Source: GCA-2708415 sp964351905
Lineage (GTDB): Bacteria > Pseudomonadota > Alphaproteobacteria > Micavibrionales > Micavibrionaceae
Reading direction: 5' to 3'
NCBI GenBank assembly: GCA_964351905.1
Contig: CAYGPG010000041.1
Span: 1-10,872, forward strand
DNA: 10,872 nucleotides
A model generated the notes under the pieces. That model saw only the letters and a program-made list of their open reading frames with translations, had not been told where the DNA came from and made no database searches. The position numbers and the translations under genes were made by a program. Shown one piece after another: positions 1 through 6,511 of this stretch. Position 1 is the stretch's first letter, and each line of letters begins with the position of its first letter.

Positions 1-374
1 GGGGACAATGAATCAATAAGCGCAACAAATCCATGGAACAACCCTGCATGGCCTTCGCGCTCTGGCAATGCAACATCACACAGGCTCGCCGCGGATAACA
101 GCGCGGCAAGTTTTAAAGAATCTTGCAAGATATCAGGCGATATAGTTTGTTGAGCCTCCAAAGAATAATTGCCGAGGTTTTCGCTTACACGACTGCTCCA
201 ATCACATCGCACGACATTGCCCGCTTGCAATATTGGGCGTTTGGAGGATGACATCCCGCCATGAACATAGCCGGCATGACGTCCATGATTTTCGGTCAAA
301 AGCGCAACAACCGCCCCGCCCTCGCCATGCCCCCGCGTACTCAACACAATTCCTTGATCACTCCATTGTTCCAT
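1..374 (-). CDS. recO: DNA repair protein RecO, N-terminal part (runs off the left edge)
   Basis: RecO loads RecA onto SSB-coated single-stranded DNA together with RecR in the RecF recombination pathway, in the cytoplasm. Reading leftward from an ATG at 374, about 124 codons are present and the 3' part is outside the window. The N-terminus has the OB-fold signature typical of alphaproteobacterial RecO: 'GIVLSTRGHGEGGAVVALLT' at about residues 8-27, then 'HGRHAGYVHGG', 'LQAGNVV' with 'W' two residues on, and later 'LALPEREGHAGLFHGF'. The start matches the family's usual M-x-W-x-D-x-GIVL opening. No clear Shine-Dalgarno sequence precedes it. It is divergent from the phosphatase gene with only 44 bases between the two ATGs. 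Identification is by recognition of family sequence, not by a search; the zinc-finger-like C-terminal region cannot be checked. Confidence 0.9.
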   Translation of the reverse strand, partial: MEQWSDQGIVLSTRGHGEGGAVVALLTENHGRHAGYVHGGMSSSKRPILQAGNVVRCDWSSRVSENLGNYSLEAQQTISPDILQDSLKLAALLSAASLCDVALPEREGHAGLFHGFVALIDSLS

Positions 375-418
375 GCGTATAAAGTAAGTGAAATTTTAAC
401 AAAAAAATAGTGCCTAAA

Positions 419-976
419 ATGATTACAGCAAAACCCTTTTATATGATCCGCCATGGCCAAAGCGTTGCAAATCGTGATGGCTATTTCAGTGGTAATTTAG
501 ACGTTGAGCTAACAGAAATCGGCATCGAAGAAGCAGAAAAAGCGCGTTTAATTGTTGAAAGCTTAGAGGTAAAGCCTATCAACATCGTACACTCCCACCT
601 TTCCCGCGCACGTGATACGGCGTCTATTATCAATAAAAACCTAAAACTTCCTATGTTTGAAACAGAGCTTATTGGTGAACACAAATTTGGTGATTGGGAA
701 AAAGAACCTTGGGATAGTGTTCGTCCACGTTTTTTCGGTGGTGAAAATCCACCCAATGGCGAAACACACAAAGAATTTTCTTCCCGTGTTCAACAGGGCA
801 TTAATATGGCCTTAGAAAAAGATGGACCTGTTCTTATTACCTGTCATGGTGGTGTTTTTAGAGGGTTTAACTATCTTTACGACCGCGAAATGCATGGCGT
901 CAAAAATTGCGCCCTTTACGCGTTCACACCCAATGAAAATACAAATTTTCCGTGGGATATTAGACTGATTGAATAA
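419..976 (+). CDS. Histidine phosphatase family protein (phosphoglycerate mutase-like)
   Basis: This is a cytoplasmic branch-1/2 histidine phosphatase-fold enzyme that removes or transfers a phosphate through a phospho-histidine; the substrate cannot be told from sequence. Counting from an in-frame GTG at 410 (188 residues), the catalytic RHG motif is R14-H15-G16, the second pocket arginine is R66 in 'HSHLSRARDTA', the likely proton donor is E90, and the second histidine is H146 in 'LITCHGG'. All core residues are present. I prefer the ATG at 419 (185 residues), because 'MITAKPFYMIRHGQ' already gives a complete first beta strand; neither start has a Shine-Dalgarno sequence. Length suits a small phosphatase such as a CobC/GpmB-type protein rather than the larger GpmA glycolytic mutase, which has an insertion missing here. 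No pathway partner is adjacent, so a gene symbol is not given. Confidence 0.85.
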   Translation: MITAKPFYMIRHGQSVANRDGYFSGNLDVELTEIGIEEAEKARLIVESLEVKPINIVHSHLSRARDTASIINKNLKLPMFETELIGEHKFGDWEKEPWDSVRPRFFGGENPPNGETHKEFSSRVQQGINMALEKDGPVLITCHGGVFRGFNYLYDREMHGVKNCALYAFTPNENTNFPWDIRLIE

Positions 977-984
977 TAAATAAG

Positions 985-1036
985 TCACATCCCAGCGAAG
1001 GCTGGGATCTAGATTCCTGCCTTCGCAGGAATGTGA
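985..1036. repeat. Double-hairpin palindromic element E1 (overlaps the folP 3' end)
   Basis: Two 8-bp-stem hairpins lie back to back: ATCCCAGC-gaag-GCTGGGAT (989-1008) and ATTCCTGC-cttc-GCAGGAAT (1013-1032). They are joined at CTAG. The two halves are also inverted copies of each other (CACAT/ATGTG outermost), so the whole element is one imperfect palindrome. It has the look of the short GCGAAGGC-centred repeats scattered through many proteobacterial genomes. Neither hairpin is followed by a T-run, so it is not a classical terminator, although it lies between the convergent phosphatase and folP genes. The folP stop codon is in its centre. Confidence 0.85.
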
Positions 1037-1872
1037 GGCTTCTGATTTATATTTTGCCATACCTTAAAGGCTTGCTTCGTTTCTTTTACGTCGTGGACGC
1101 GGAAGAGTTGGGTGCCTTGCTCTAGCCCTTTTATGGCGGCGGCGAGTGAGCCTGCTAGGCGTTGATCCGCGGGTGTGTTGGGGCAGAGTTTTTCGATGAA
1201 GCTTTTGCGGCTTGCGCCCAAAAGGATGGGGCAGTTTAGGTCGTGGAATTTATCTAAATTTTTGAGGATGTTGAGATTATCTTCTAAAGTTTTGCCAAAC
1301 CCTATACCAGGGTCACAAATGATGTTGGATCGTTTTATTCCTGCGGTTTCACAAACATTAATTCTTTCCACCAAAAACGCCATAATATCTTCGATCACAT
1401 CATCATAGTGTGGACGGTTTTGCATGGTTTCGGGCGTGCCTTGCATATGCATCAAAATGACAGGTATTTGCGCCGTGCTCACTACAGATAAAGATTTAGA
1501 ATCATGAGTTAATGCACTGACATCATTTATAATATCTGCACCGCACTCAATTGACTTTTGCATCGTGTCTGCGTTACGTGTGTCGACAGAAATGACAGCC
1601 TTCGGCTGCTTTTCTTTAATACCCTGAATAACGGGCAGGATACGTTCTTGTTCTTCGGCGGAAGTAACAGGTGTTGCGCCTGGGCGGGTTGACTCGCCAC
1701 CTATGTCCAAAATATCTGCCCCCTCTTCCATAAGTTGGAGCGCGTGATCAATTGCTTTTTGTGGGTCAAAAAATTCTCCGCCATCTGAAAAACTATCTGG
1801 CGTGACATTCACCACGCCCATGATGATGGGTCCTGAGTTAAAGTCTAAATCTAAATTTTTGCGTTTTCTCAT
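1009..1872 (-). CDS. folP: Dihydropteroate synthase
   Basis: FolP condenses p-aminobenzoate with 6-hydroxymethyl-dihydropterin diphosphate to give dihydropteroate; it is the sulfonamide target and acts in the cytoplasm as a TIM barrel. From the ATG at 1872 the protein has 287 residues. The expected ligands are all there: N22 in 'VVNVTPDSFSDGG', D56 and R63 in 'DIGGESTRPGA', D97 in 'SVDT', N116 in 'INDVSA', D187 in 'DPGIGFGK', K223 in 'GASRKSF', and R248/H250 in 'RVHD'. This numbering agrees with E. coli FolP to within a few residues, which is why I reject the in-frame ATG at 1890 (six residues longer, inside a hairpin). It follows folK with only a repeat between them. The last eight residues (HIPAKAGI) and the stop lie in repeat E1. 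There is no convincing Shine-Dalgarno sequence, so translation may depend on folK. Confidence 0.96.
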   Translation of the reverse strand: MRKRKNLDLDFNSGPIIMGVVNVTPDSFSDGGEFFDPQKAIDHALQLMEEGADILDIGGESTRPGATPVTSAEEQERILPVIQGIKEKQPKAVISVDTRNADTMQKSIECGADIINDVSALTHDSKSLSVVSTAQIPVILMHMQGTPETMQNRPHYDDVIEDIMAFLVERINVCETAGIKRSNIICDPGIGFGKTLEDNLNILKNLDKFHDLNCPILLGASRKSFIEKLCPNTPADQRLAGSLAAAIKGLEQGTQLFRVHDVKETKQAFKVWQNINQKPHIPAKAGI

Positions 1873-1955
1873 TGCCTGAATTTTACACATGTAAAATTCT
1901 AGGGCAATCTAGATTAAGATTCCCTTAGAATTCATAAATGAATTCAGGGAATGAC
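1869..1955. repeat. Double-hairpin palindromic element E2 filling the folK-folP gap
   Basis: Hairpin A (1871-1908) pairs ATTGCC with GGCAAT and, inside, GAATTTTACA (1878-1887) with TGTAAAATTC (1890-1899). After a CTAGATTAAG connector, hairpin B (1919-1952) pairs ATTCCCT with AGGGAAT and GAATTCAT (1928-1935) with ATGAATTC (1938-1945), with a two-base bulge. The outer ends read TCATT and AATGAC. The element reaches from the folP ATG (1872-1870) to within two bases of the folK stop, so it is essentially the whole intergenic spacer. No T-run follows either hairpin on the minus strand. The plan (hairpin, CTAG, hairpin) is the same as in E1, although the stems differ. Confidence 0.75.
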
Positions 1956-1957
1956 AT

Positions 1958-2452
1958 TTAGGTGAGTGGTTTTGCCTGCTGATCATCAGGAATTTGTTCT
2001 AGCATTTTTGTAACATCGTGACCCGAAATAGGATGATTCCAATTGTCAACAATATCCTTTAAAGGTTTCAAAACAAACAATCTTTCATGCATACGCGGAT
2101 GCGGCACAATGAGGCGTTCACCGTCCTTTATAATTTCATCATGATAAGCAATAAGGTCTAAATCTAGCAAACGCGGCGCGTTTTTTATGGTGCGTACACG
2201 ACCAAATTCTTTTTCGGTTTTTAACATTAAACTTAATAAGTCATCCGCAGATAATTTCGTTTCGACCTCAATGACACTATTATGGTACCAATCTTGATCT
2301 TCATCGAAAGGTACAGGCGCGGTGAGCCAAATACGTGATTTGTTTTTAATCGTAACGCCATGAAGATCTAAAGCCACATAAGCCGCGTCTATTGTCTGTG
2401 CAGGCGTGCCGTAAGAGCTAGGAAGGTTGGCGCCAAGCGCAATTAAAATCAT
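1958..2452 (-). CDS. folK: 2-amino-4-hydroxy-6-hydroxymethyldihydropteridine diphosphokinase (HPPK)
   Basis: FolK transfers pyrophosphate from ATP to 6-hydroxymethyl-7,8-dihydropterin, the step before FolP. The 164-residue length is normal for a stand-alone HPPK. It opens 'MILIALGANLPSS' (family I-x-LGSN/GAN-L-G start), then 'SRIWLTAPV' and 'DWYHNSVIEVET' in the pterin-binding region. The two metal-binding aspartates D97 and D99 lie in 'APRLLDLDLIAY', and 'VPHPRMHERLFVLKPL' is the characteristic C-terminal signature. A Shine-Dalgarno AAAAGG sits 8 bases before the ATG, but it is also the 3' arm of a terminator-like hairpin (see 2453-2483). The gene is in the same direction as folP and separated from it only by repeat E2, so co-transcription is likely. 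No FolB aldolase is adjacent. Confidence 0.96.
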   Translation of the reverse strand: MILIALGANLPSSYGTPAQTIDAAYVALDLHGVTIKNKSRIWLTAPVPFDEDQDWYHNSVIEVETKLSADDLLSLMLKTEKEFGRVRTIKNAPRLLDLDLIAYHDEIIKDGERLIVPHPRMHERLFVLKPLKDIVDNWNHPISGHDVTKMLEQIPDDQQAKPLT

Positions 2453-2483
2453 AAAAAATGCCTTTTAAATTAATAAAAGGCAT
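2453..2483 (-). terminator. Terminator-like hairpin after the DUF882 gene that also contains the folK Shine-Dalgarno sequence
   Basis: On the minus strand a perfect 10-bp stem, ATGCCTTTTA / TAAAAGGCAT with a 6-base loop, is followed directly by TTTTT and then the folK ATG. This is the form of a rho-independent terminator, though the stem is A/T-rich. The 3' arm includes AAAAGG, 8 bases before the folK start codon, so folding would both end upstream transcripts and hide the folK ribosome-binding site. The geometry is directly visible; activity is inferred. Confidence 0.65.
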
Positions 2484-2509
2484 CATACTTATGAATTTAG
2501 GAAGAACAA
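2482..2509 (-). promoter_or_regulatory. Candidate folK promoter
   Basis: On the minus strand, TTGTTC (2509-2504, 3 of 6 matches to the -35 consensus) is separated by 16 bases from TATGAT (2487-2482, 5 of 6 to the -10 consensus). The expected start point is near 2475-2474, inside the loop or loop edge of the hairpin at 2458-2483. A transcript begun there would lack the 5' arm of the stem and leave the folK Shine-Dalgarno sequence open. The -35 box is weak, so this is a candidate only. Confidence 0.35.
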
Positions 2510-2514
2510 GTGAA

Positions 2515-3117
2515 TTACCACGTGCGGACATCACCTGTATCAATATGCACAAAATCACTTTTGGCGTAATAACCAACTCCACCAGCGCGTAAAGATGCCG
2601 CAACATTACGAACGCGGCGCGATGAAAAATCTTTAATGCGAAGGTCAATGGCTTGGCCTTTCATATGATAAGACTTTTTCGCAACACCAGATGATTTGGT
2701 GCGCAACATATTATTTGTCTTAGGCGAACGATAACCAGAAATAATTTCAAAAGGCCTGTTTTGGCCTGTCATGCGTTGAACCATATACATGATATCAATA
2801 ACGCGTGGATCCATGGCGTATACTTGATCTGTTCTAAAATCACGCAGAACATAATTAATGTGTTTAAAAGCATCAGGAAGATACTTGTCGCCTACACGAT
2901 AGACACCTGAAAAGCTTTCTCCTGTATGGGTGTTACGAAATGAAAGGCGTCTCGCGCCTTCACTAATAACACCACTTTTAAAATTAGCAGCGGCGGCAGG
3001 CTTAATGAGTGATGGCAAAATAAGACCACCAACAGCGGCCGAACCAAGTCCTAAAAAAGAACGGCGATTTACTTGATTATCACTTAATTTTTGAGGAAAA
3101 ATAAGCTCTTCATTCAT
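2515..3117 (-). CDS. mepK: Tat-exported DUF882 (YcbK/MepK-like, M15-type) peptidoglycan endopeptidase
   Basis: The family is a zinc metallopeptidase of the M15 fold; E. coli MepK (YcbK) cuts peptidoglycan cross-links, preferentially the 3-3 type, in the periplasm. The 200-residue protein begins with a twin-arginine signal ('VNRRSFLGLG', R18-R19), a hydrophobic stretch to about residue 37 and an AAAA cleavage region near 44. The catalytic part has 'SGYRSP' (127-132), 'SYHMKGQAIDLR' with H151 and D158, and 'FVHIDTG' with H191 and D193, which together give the expected His-Asp-His zinc site. Length and domain order match E. coli YcbK. The ATG at 3117 is preceded by GAGG about 11 bases away. The gene sits immediately downstream of an LdtD-type transpeptidase, as ycbK follows ycbB in E. 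coli, supporting a shared role in wall remodelling. The exact bond specificity here is inferred. Confidence 0.88.
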   Translation of the reverse strand: MNEELIFPQKLSDNQVNRRSFLGLGSAAVGGLILPSLIKPAAAANFKSGVISEGARRLSFRNTHTGESFSGVYRVGDKYLPDAFKHINYVLRDFRTDQVYAMDPRVIDIMYMVQRMTGQNRPFEIISGYRSPKTNNMLRTKSSGVAKKSYHMKGQAIDLRIKDFSSRRVRNVAASLRAGGVGYYAKSDFVHIDTGDVRTW

Positions 3118-3205
3118 AACGATTTGTACCTCGATTATTTTCTAATCTGTTATTATTACTACTATTTTATAATATGAAACTTACCAAGAATTTAAATTTA
3201 TATGG

Positions 3206-3232
3206 CAATTGAAGGAATATTCAATTGAATAT
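3206..3232. repeat. Overlapping CAATTGAA inverted and direct repeats
   Basis: In the 160-base gap between the transpeptidase and DUF882 genes there is a perfect 16-bp palindrome, ATATTCAATTGAATAT (3217-3232). A second CAATTGAA at 3206-3213 forms an inverted repeat with TTCAATTG (3220-3227), and a third copy lies at 3222-3229, 16 bases on. This could be an operator or simply A/T-rich chance symmetry. It lies about 90-110 bases upstream of the DUF882 start. Confidence 0.3.
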
Positions 3233-3277
3233 CATTAATAATATGGTCTAAATCCTTATTAATCAAGGGGGTGAACA

Positions 3278-4987
3278 TTATGCCCCCAAATTATTTTCAA
3301 CGATTTGCGTTACTTCTTCTTCTTTTTTAACAGGCAATCCTTCTATTTTTACCAATTCTTTCAATAATTTGGCATCATGATCATAAATATCTTGCCCATA
3401 AACAATTTGCCCTTCATCGCCTAACCAAACTGTTTGATAGACAATATAAACGGGTAAAGGCTTATGCGCCCAAATATTTTGCTCCTTACCGGACGCTAAA
3501 ATACGTTCTTTACGCTCTTTGGACCAATTATCATTCGGCTTTAGCACAAAATCAGCTAACTTTTGTGGTTCTGCCATCCTGACACAGCCCGAGCTTAAGG
3601 CGCGGTTTGTGCGTTTAAAATAAGACTTCGTCGGCGTATCGTGCAGGTAGATGTTAAAAGGGTTTTCCATGATAACACGCACAAGACCTAATGGATTTGC
3701 ACGTCCAGATCCTTGCACCATGCGCATTAAATTAACCTCGGCCCATGTCTTTTCTTCCCAATTAATCAGACCAGGGTCTACCGTCATATTCTCGCTATCG
3801 ACTAATTCAATGCCACGATCCGTCAAATAATAGGGATCTTCGCGTAATTTTGGCAAATAATCTTCTTTTTTAATTGTAGGGGGGACTGTCCAACGTGGAT
3901 TGAAACGAATTCCTGTGATTTTTGTGCTAAAAATATTCGTGGCACGCTTAGGGCGCCCAACAACCACAGGCATTTCTAATTCAACATTATTATTCTCAAC
4001 CGCCCACAACGTCGCAGAGGGCACATTCACCATGATATACCGATCAGGCTTTTCTGGCTCAATCCAGCGAAGGCGTTCCAGATTAACCAAAATTTGATTA
4101 ATGCGGTCTTCACGCGTGATGTTCATGAGCTTAATGGTCTGCGGCCCAATAATTCCATCTGGCTTTACCCCCTTAGAGCGCTGAAACGCGATAACAGCAG
4201 CAGCCAATTGGTCATCATAATAATAACTGCCCTCCGGCGCCACGCTTGGATCAAAACCCAATCTCTCCCTCACACGTAAAACTGCTTTATTTGTCATGCC
4301 AGGTTTAAGAAGGCCATTAATGCTGATGGGCTTAAATTCAGCAGTCTCCGGATTTGTTTTATAAAGCTCTTCTAGCTCGCGTTGAAGACGCTTATATAAA
4401 TCACCTGATGGCGCTAAACCCTTTAACGCGACTTTCGTATCACTATGGTTTGCAACGTGATTGAGGATATCGATGGCCGTTAGAGGTTGACGCCAATATT
4501 TTGCGCGCTGGCCTATTGAACGGGGGTTAACCCGCATAGATGACAAATCTCGCCCATAACGAACGATCGCGTCACTCACTAGAATATCGAGCTGATTTTT
4601 GCTTGTCTCATCCGTTTGGCTTAACAAATTTGAAATTTCATCAATACGATAAGATTCTGGATTTAATCCGTGTTTCCATGAATTTTTTAAAACTTCTAAA
4701 ACCACGCCGGCTTTTCGTGAGGATAAAAATCCACTCGCTATCCATGCCGTTTGGAAATTACGCTCTTCATAAAAGCTTTGTATAGCCACCTGATCATAAA
4801 GCTTTAATTCTTCAATCTGACTAGCTTCAAAGGCTTGGGTCAAAGAGGCTTGCGTTATCATCTGCGAAGGCGGCGGCGCCAATTTCTCAATGACGATTTC
4901 GCCTTGCGCCATAGATGTTGCCGAAGCGCCGCTTATAATGGCGGCTCCTACAACTAAAAATCTGAATAAATGTAATGCCTTAATCAT
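3278..4987 (-). CDS. ldtD: YcbB/LdtD-type L,D-transpeptidase
   Basis: This periplasmic enzyme makes 3-3 (meso-DAP to meso-DAP) peptidoglycan cross-links through a cysteine. From the ATG at 4987 it has 569 residues: signal peptide (MIKALHLF, hydrophobic to about 25, 'SMAQ' cleavage region); the YcbB-specific scaffold, including 'YGRDLSSMRVNPR' (about 144-156); a PG_binding_1 domain (about 228-290, 'AFQRSKGVKPDGIIGPQT'); and a YkuD catalytic domain (about 325-500) with H449 in 'YLHDTPTKSYF' and the nucleophile C468 in 'SSGCVRM'. Domain order and length match E. coli LdtD. An in-frame TTG at 5005 would add six residues; I prefer the ATG because it gives a clean signal peptide, although its Shine-Dalgarno (GGAAAA) is far away. 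The neighbouring MepK-like gene cuts the bond type this enzyme makes. A 5-bp GGGGG/CCCCC hairpin straddles the stop codon. Confidence 0.95.
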   Translation of the reverse strand: MIKALHLFRFLVVGAAIISGASATSMAQGEIVIEKLAPPPSQMITQASLTQAFEASQIEELKLYDQVAIQSFYEERNFQTAWIASGFLSSRKAGVVLEVLKNSWKHGLNPESYRIDEISNLLSQTDETSKNQLDILVSDAIVRYGRDLSSMRVNPRSIGQRAKYWRQPLTAIDILNHVANHSDTKVALKGLAPSGDLYKRLQRELEELYKTNPETAEFKPISINGLLKPGMTNKAVLRVRERLGFDPSVAPEGSYYYDDQLAAAVIAFQRSKGVKPDGIIGPQTIKLMNITREDRINQILVNLERLRWIEPEKPDRYIMVNVPSATLWAVENNNVELEMPVVVGRPKRATNIFSTKITGIRFNPRWTVPPTIKKEDYLPKLREDPYYLTDRGIELVDSENMTVDPGLINWEEKTWAEVNLMRMVQGSGRANPLGLVRVIMENPFNIYLHDTPTKSYFKRTNRALSSGCVRMAEPQKLADFVLKPNDNWSKERKERILASGKEQNIWAHKPLPVYIVYQTVWLGDEGQIVYGQDIYDHDAKLLKELVKIEGLPVKKEEEVTQIVENNLGA

Positions 4988-5016
4988 AAATAATGATTTT
5001 TCCAATTTTACGCGTG

Positions 5017-5031
5017 ATCAACAATGTTGAT
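5017..5031. promoter_or_regulatory. ATCAACA/TGTTGAT inverted repeat upstream of the transpeptidase gene
   Basis: ATCAACA-a-TGTTGAT is a perfect 7-bp inverted repeat with a one-base centre, 30 bases before the ATG at 4987. The spacing would suit an operator or a 5' UTR site, and the centre is too tight for an RNA hairpin. No regulator is identified and chance symmetry is possible. Confidence 0.25.
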
Positions 5032-5073
5032 GATAAACCTTTTACAGGCTTAAGTTATAGAAATTTAGGGTGT

Positions 5074-5274
5074 TTAGGCAATAATGTCAGGAATAATTTC
5101 GCTTTTTATACGCTGAATATTATCTTTTAAGAATAGCTTCTTTTTTTGTAGACGCTTCATTTGCAGAAAATCCACAGGTGGTGTATTTCGGAGGCGGTCA
5201 ATAACCTCATCCAAATCTTTGTGTTCTTGCTCTAATTCCGCGAGCTTTTCTTGTAGCTCTTCAATATCTTCCAT
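5074..5274 (-). CDS. ydcH: YdcH-like small coiled-coil protein (DUF465)
   Basis: The function of this family is not established; members are small cytoplasmic helical hairpins. The 66 residues form two charged heptad-like helices: 'LQEKLAELEQEHKDLDEVID' at the N-terminus, a short turn with 'TPPVDFLQ', then 'MKRLQKKKLFLKDNIQRIKSE'. The EH..LD..I..L, D-x-L-x-x-LKK-x-KL-x-LKD pattern is the DUF465 signature, and the length is typical (65-75 residues). It starts at an ATG at 5274 with no strong Shine-Dalgarno sequence. A TAGAAT (5 of 6 matches to -10) lies upstream on the minus strand, but no good -35 partner is present. It is divergent from the phosphofructokinase gene (148 bases) and 86 bases upstream of the transpeptidase gene, in the same direction. 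Confidence 0.85.
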   Translation of the reverse strand: MEDIEELQEKLAELEQEHKDLDEVIDRLRNTPPVDFLQMKRLQKKKLFLKDNIQRIKSEIIPDIIA

Positions 5275-5422
5275 GGAAAATAAAATAATCTTCTTATTTT
5301 TAATTTATCCATTCTAACAGATATTTTTATTTAAGTGTATAAAAACTCTTATGTAAGATGATTTTTCTTTTGGAAGCCAAGGACTTATGCTGTAAAACTG
5401 TGATAAATAAAAGGACATCCAT

Positions 5423-6499
5423 ATGATTAAAAAAATAGGAATTTTAACAAGTGGCGGTGATTGTGCCGGCTTAAACGCCGTTATCCGCGCCGTGGTGCAC
5501 AGCGCCCATCAAAAAGGATGGGAAACTTACGGCATCTTGGATGGCACCGCTGGCCTTTTGGGGGATGAGCCAGAATACAAAGTCCTAAACCCTGAAGATT
5601 TTGACGGCACCGTCATGCGCATGGGCGGAACCATTTTGGGTACAACCAATAAAGGCGACCCTTTCCACTTCCCTATGCCTGATGGCACATTTAAGGACCG
5701 CACCGAAGACATCATTCGTAACTACAAAAAGCTAGAACTTGATGCCGTTGTTGGTATTGGTGGTGATGGCTCCCACGCTATCTTACGCCGTTTAGCGCAG
5801 GCAGGTGGTGTGCCTATGGTTGGAATTCCTAAAACTATTGATAATGATATTGGGGAAACTGATGCTTCTGTTGGTTTTGATACCGCTGTCACTGTTGCGA
5901 CTGAGGCCCTTGATCGCCTTCAACCCACAGCCGCCAGTCACGATCGCGTGATGGTATTGGAAGTCATGGGGCGTGATGCTGGGCACATTGCGTTGGCCGC
6001 AGGAATTGCCGGTGGTGCAGACGTTATCCTTATTCCTGAAATTAAGTACTCTGTCGAAAAAATCGCAGAAAAAATCAAAAAAGTGAAAACAAAGGGTCGC
6101 AATTTTGCACTTGTTGTTATTTCTGAGGCCGTCAAAACCGTTGATGGTAAACCCTTCATGGTGACTTATGCCGATGGCCAAGAGCGTTATGGCGGAATTG
6201 GAAACTACATCAGTGGTGAGATTGCAAAAGCCACAGGTTTTGAGGCACGCGTTACTGTGCTCGGTCATGTTCAACGTGGTTCTTCTCCCACTTATAATGA
6301 TCGCCTTTTGGCAACGGCCTTCGGTGTGAAAGCTGTAGAGTTGATTGAGCAAGGCAAATTTGATCGTATGGTCGCATGGCAAAACCGTGAAGTTGTTGAT
6401 GTTTCTATTGAAAAAGCGATTGCGGCTTATCAGGCCGTTGATCCAGATGACACCCTCGTTCGTACAGCACGCGGCATGGGCATCAGCTTCGGGGATTAG
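5423..6499 (+). CDS. pfkA: 6-phosphofructokinase (phosphate donor ATP or PPi)
   Basis: This enzyme phosphorylates fructose 6-phosphate to fructose 1,6-bisphosphate, the committing step of upper glycolysis, in the cytoplasm. The 358 residues carry the whole PFK signature: 'GILTSGGDCAGLNAVIR' (6-22), 'GIGGDGS' (111-117), 'GIPKTIDNDI' (134-143) with catalytic D140/D142, 'VMGRDAGHIAL' (181-191), and 'GHVQRGSSPTYNDR' (281-294). G116 and K137 are the positions equivalent to E. coli 104 and 124. Gly at the first favours ATP, while Lys at the second is usual in PPi-dependent and some long ATP-dependent enzymes, so the donor is uncertain. The protein is about 40 residues longer than E. coli PfkA. A good Shine-Dalgarno, AAAGGA, sits 7 bases before the ATG. 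Many alphaproteobacteria lack a PFK and use the Entner-Doudoroff route, so its presence is informative. Confidence 0.95.
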   Translation: MIKKIGILTSGGDCAGLNAVIRAVVHSAHQKGWETYGILDGTAGLLGDEPEYKVLNPEDFDGTVMRMGGTILGTTNKGDPFHFPMPDGTFKDRTEDIIRNYKKLELDAVVGIGGDGSHAILRRLAQAGGVPMVGIPKTIDNDIGETDASVGFDTAVTVATEALDRLQPTAASHDRVMVLEVMGRDAGHIALAAGIAGGADVILIPEIKYSVEKIAEKIKKVKTKGRNFALVVISEAVKTVDGKPFMVTYADGQERYGGIGNYISGEIAKATGFEARVTVLGHVQRGSSPTYNDRLLATAFGVKAVELIEQGKFDRMVAWQNREVVDVSIEKAIAAYQAVDPDDTLVRTARGMGISFGD

Positions 6500-6511
6500 T
6501 AATGTTTAAAC

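Noticed and set aside
812..1060. Minus-strand open frame of 82 codons across the phosphatase 3' end and repeat E1
   Set aside because: It is antisense to a well-supported gene, and its N-terminal part is a translation of the palindromic repeat.
1873..1890. Upstream ATG at 1890 as the folP start
   Set aside because: It lies in the hairpin of repeat E2, has no Shine-Dalgarno sequence, and adds six residues that put the conserved sites out of step with E. coli FolP.
3267..3287. GGGGG/CCCCC hairpin over the transpeptidase stop codon as a terminator
   Set aside because: The stem is only 5 bp with an 11-base loop and no T-run follows on the minus strand.
5360..5415. Promoter for phosphofructokinase (TTGGAA with TGTAAA)
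   Set aside because: Both boxes match only 4 of 6 positions and the spacer is 15 bases, too weak to call.
5792..6382. Minus-strand open frame of 196 codons
   Set aside because: It lies entirely antisense to phosphofructokinase, shows no family motif and has a composition unlike a real protein.
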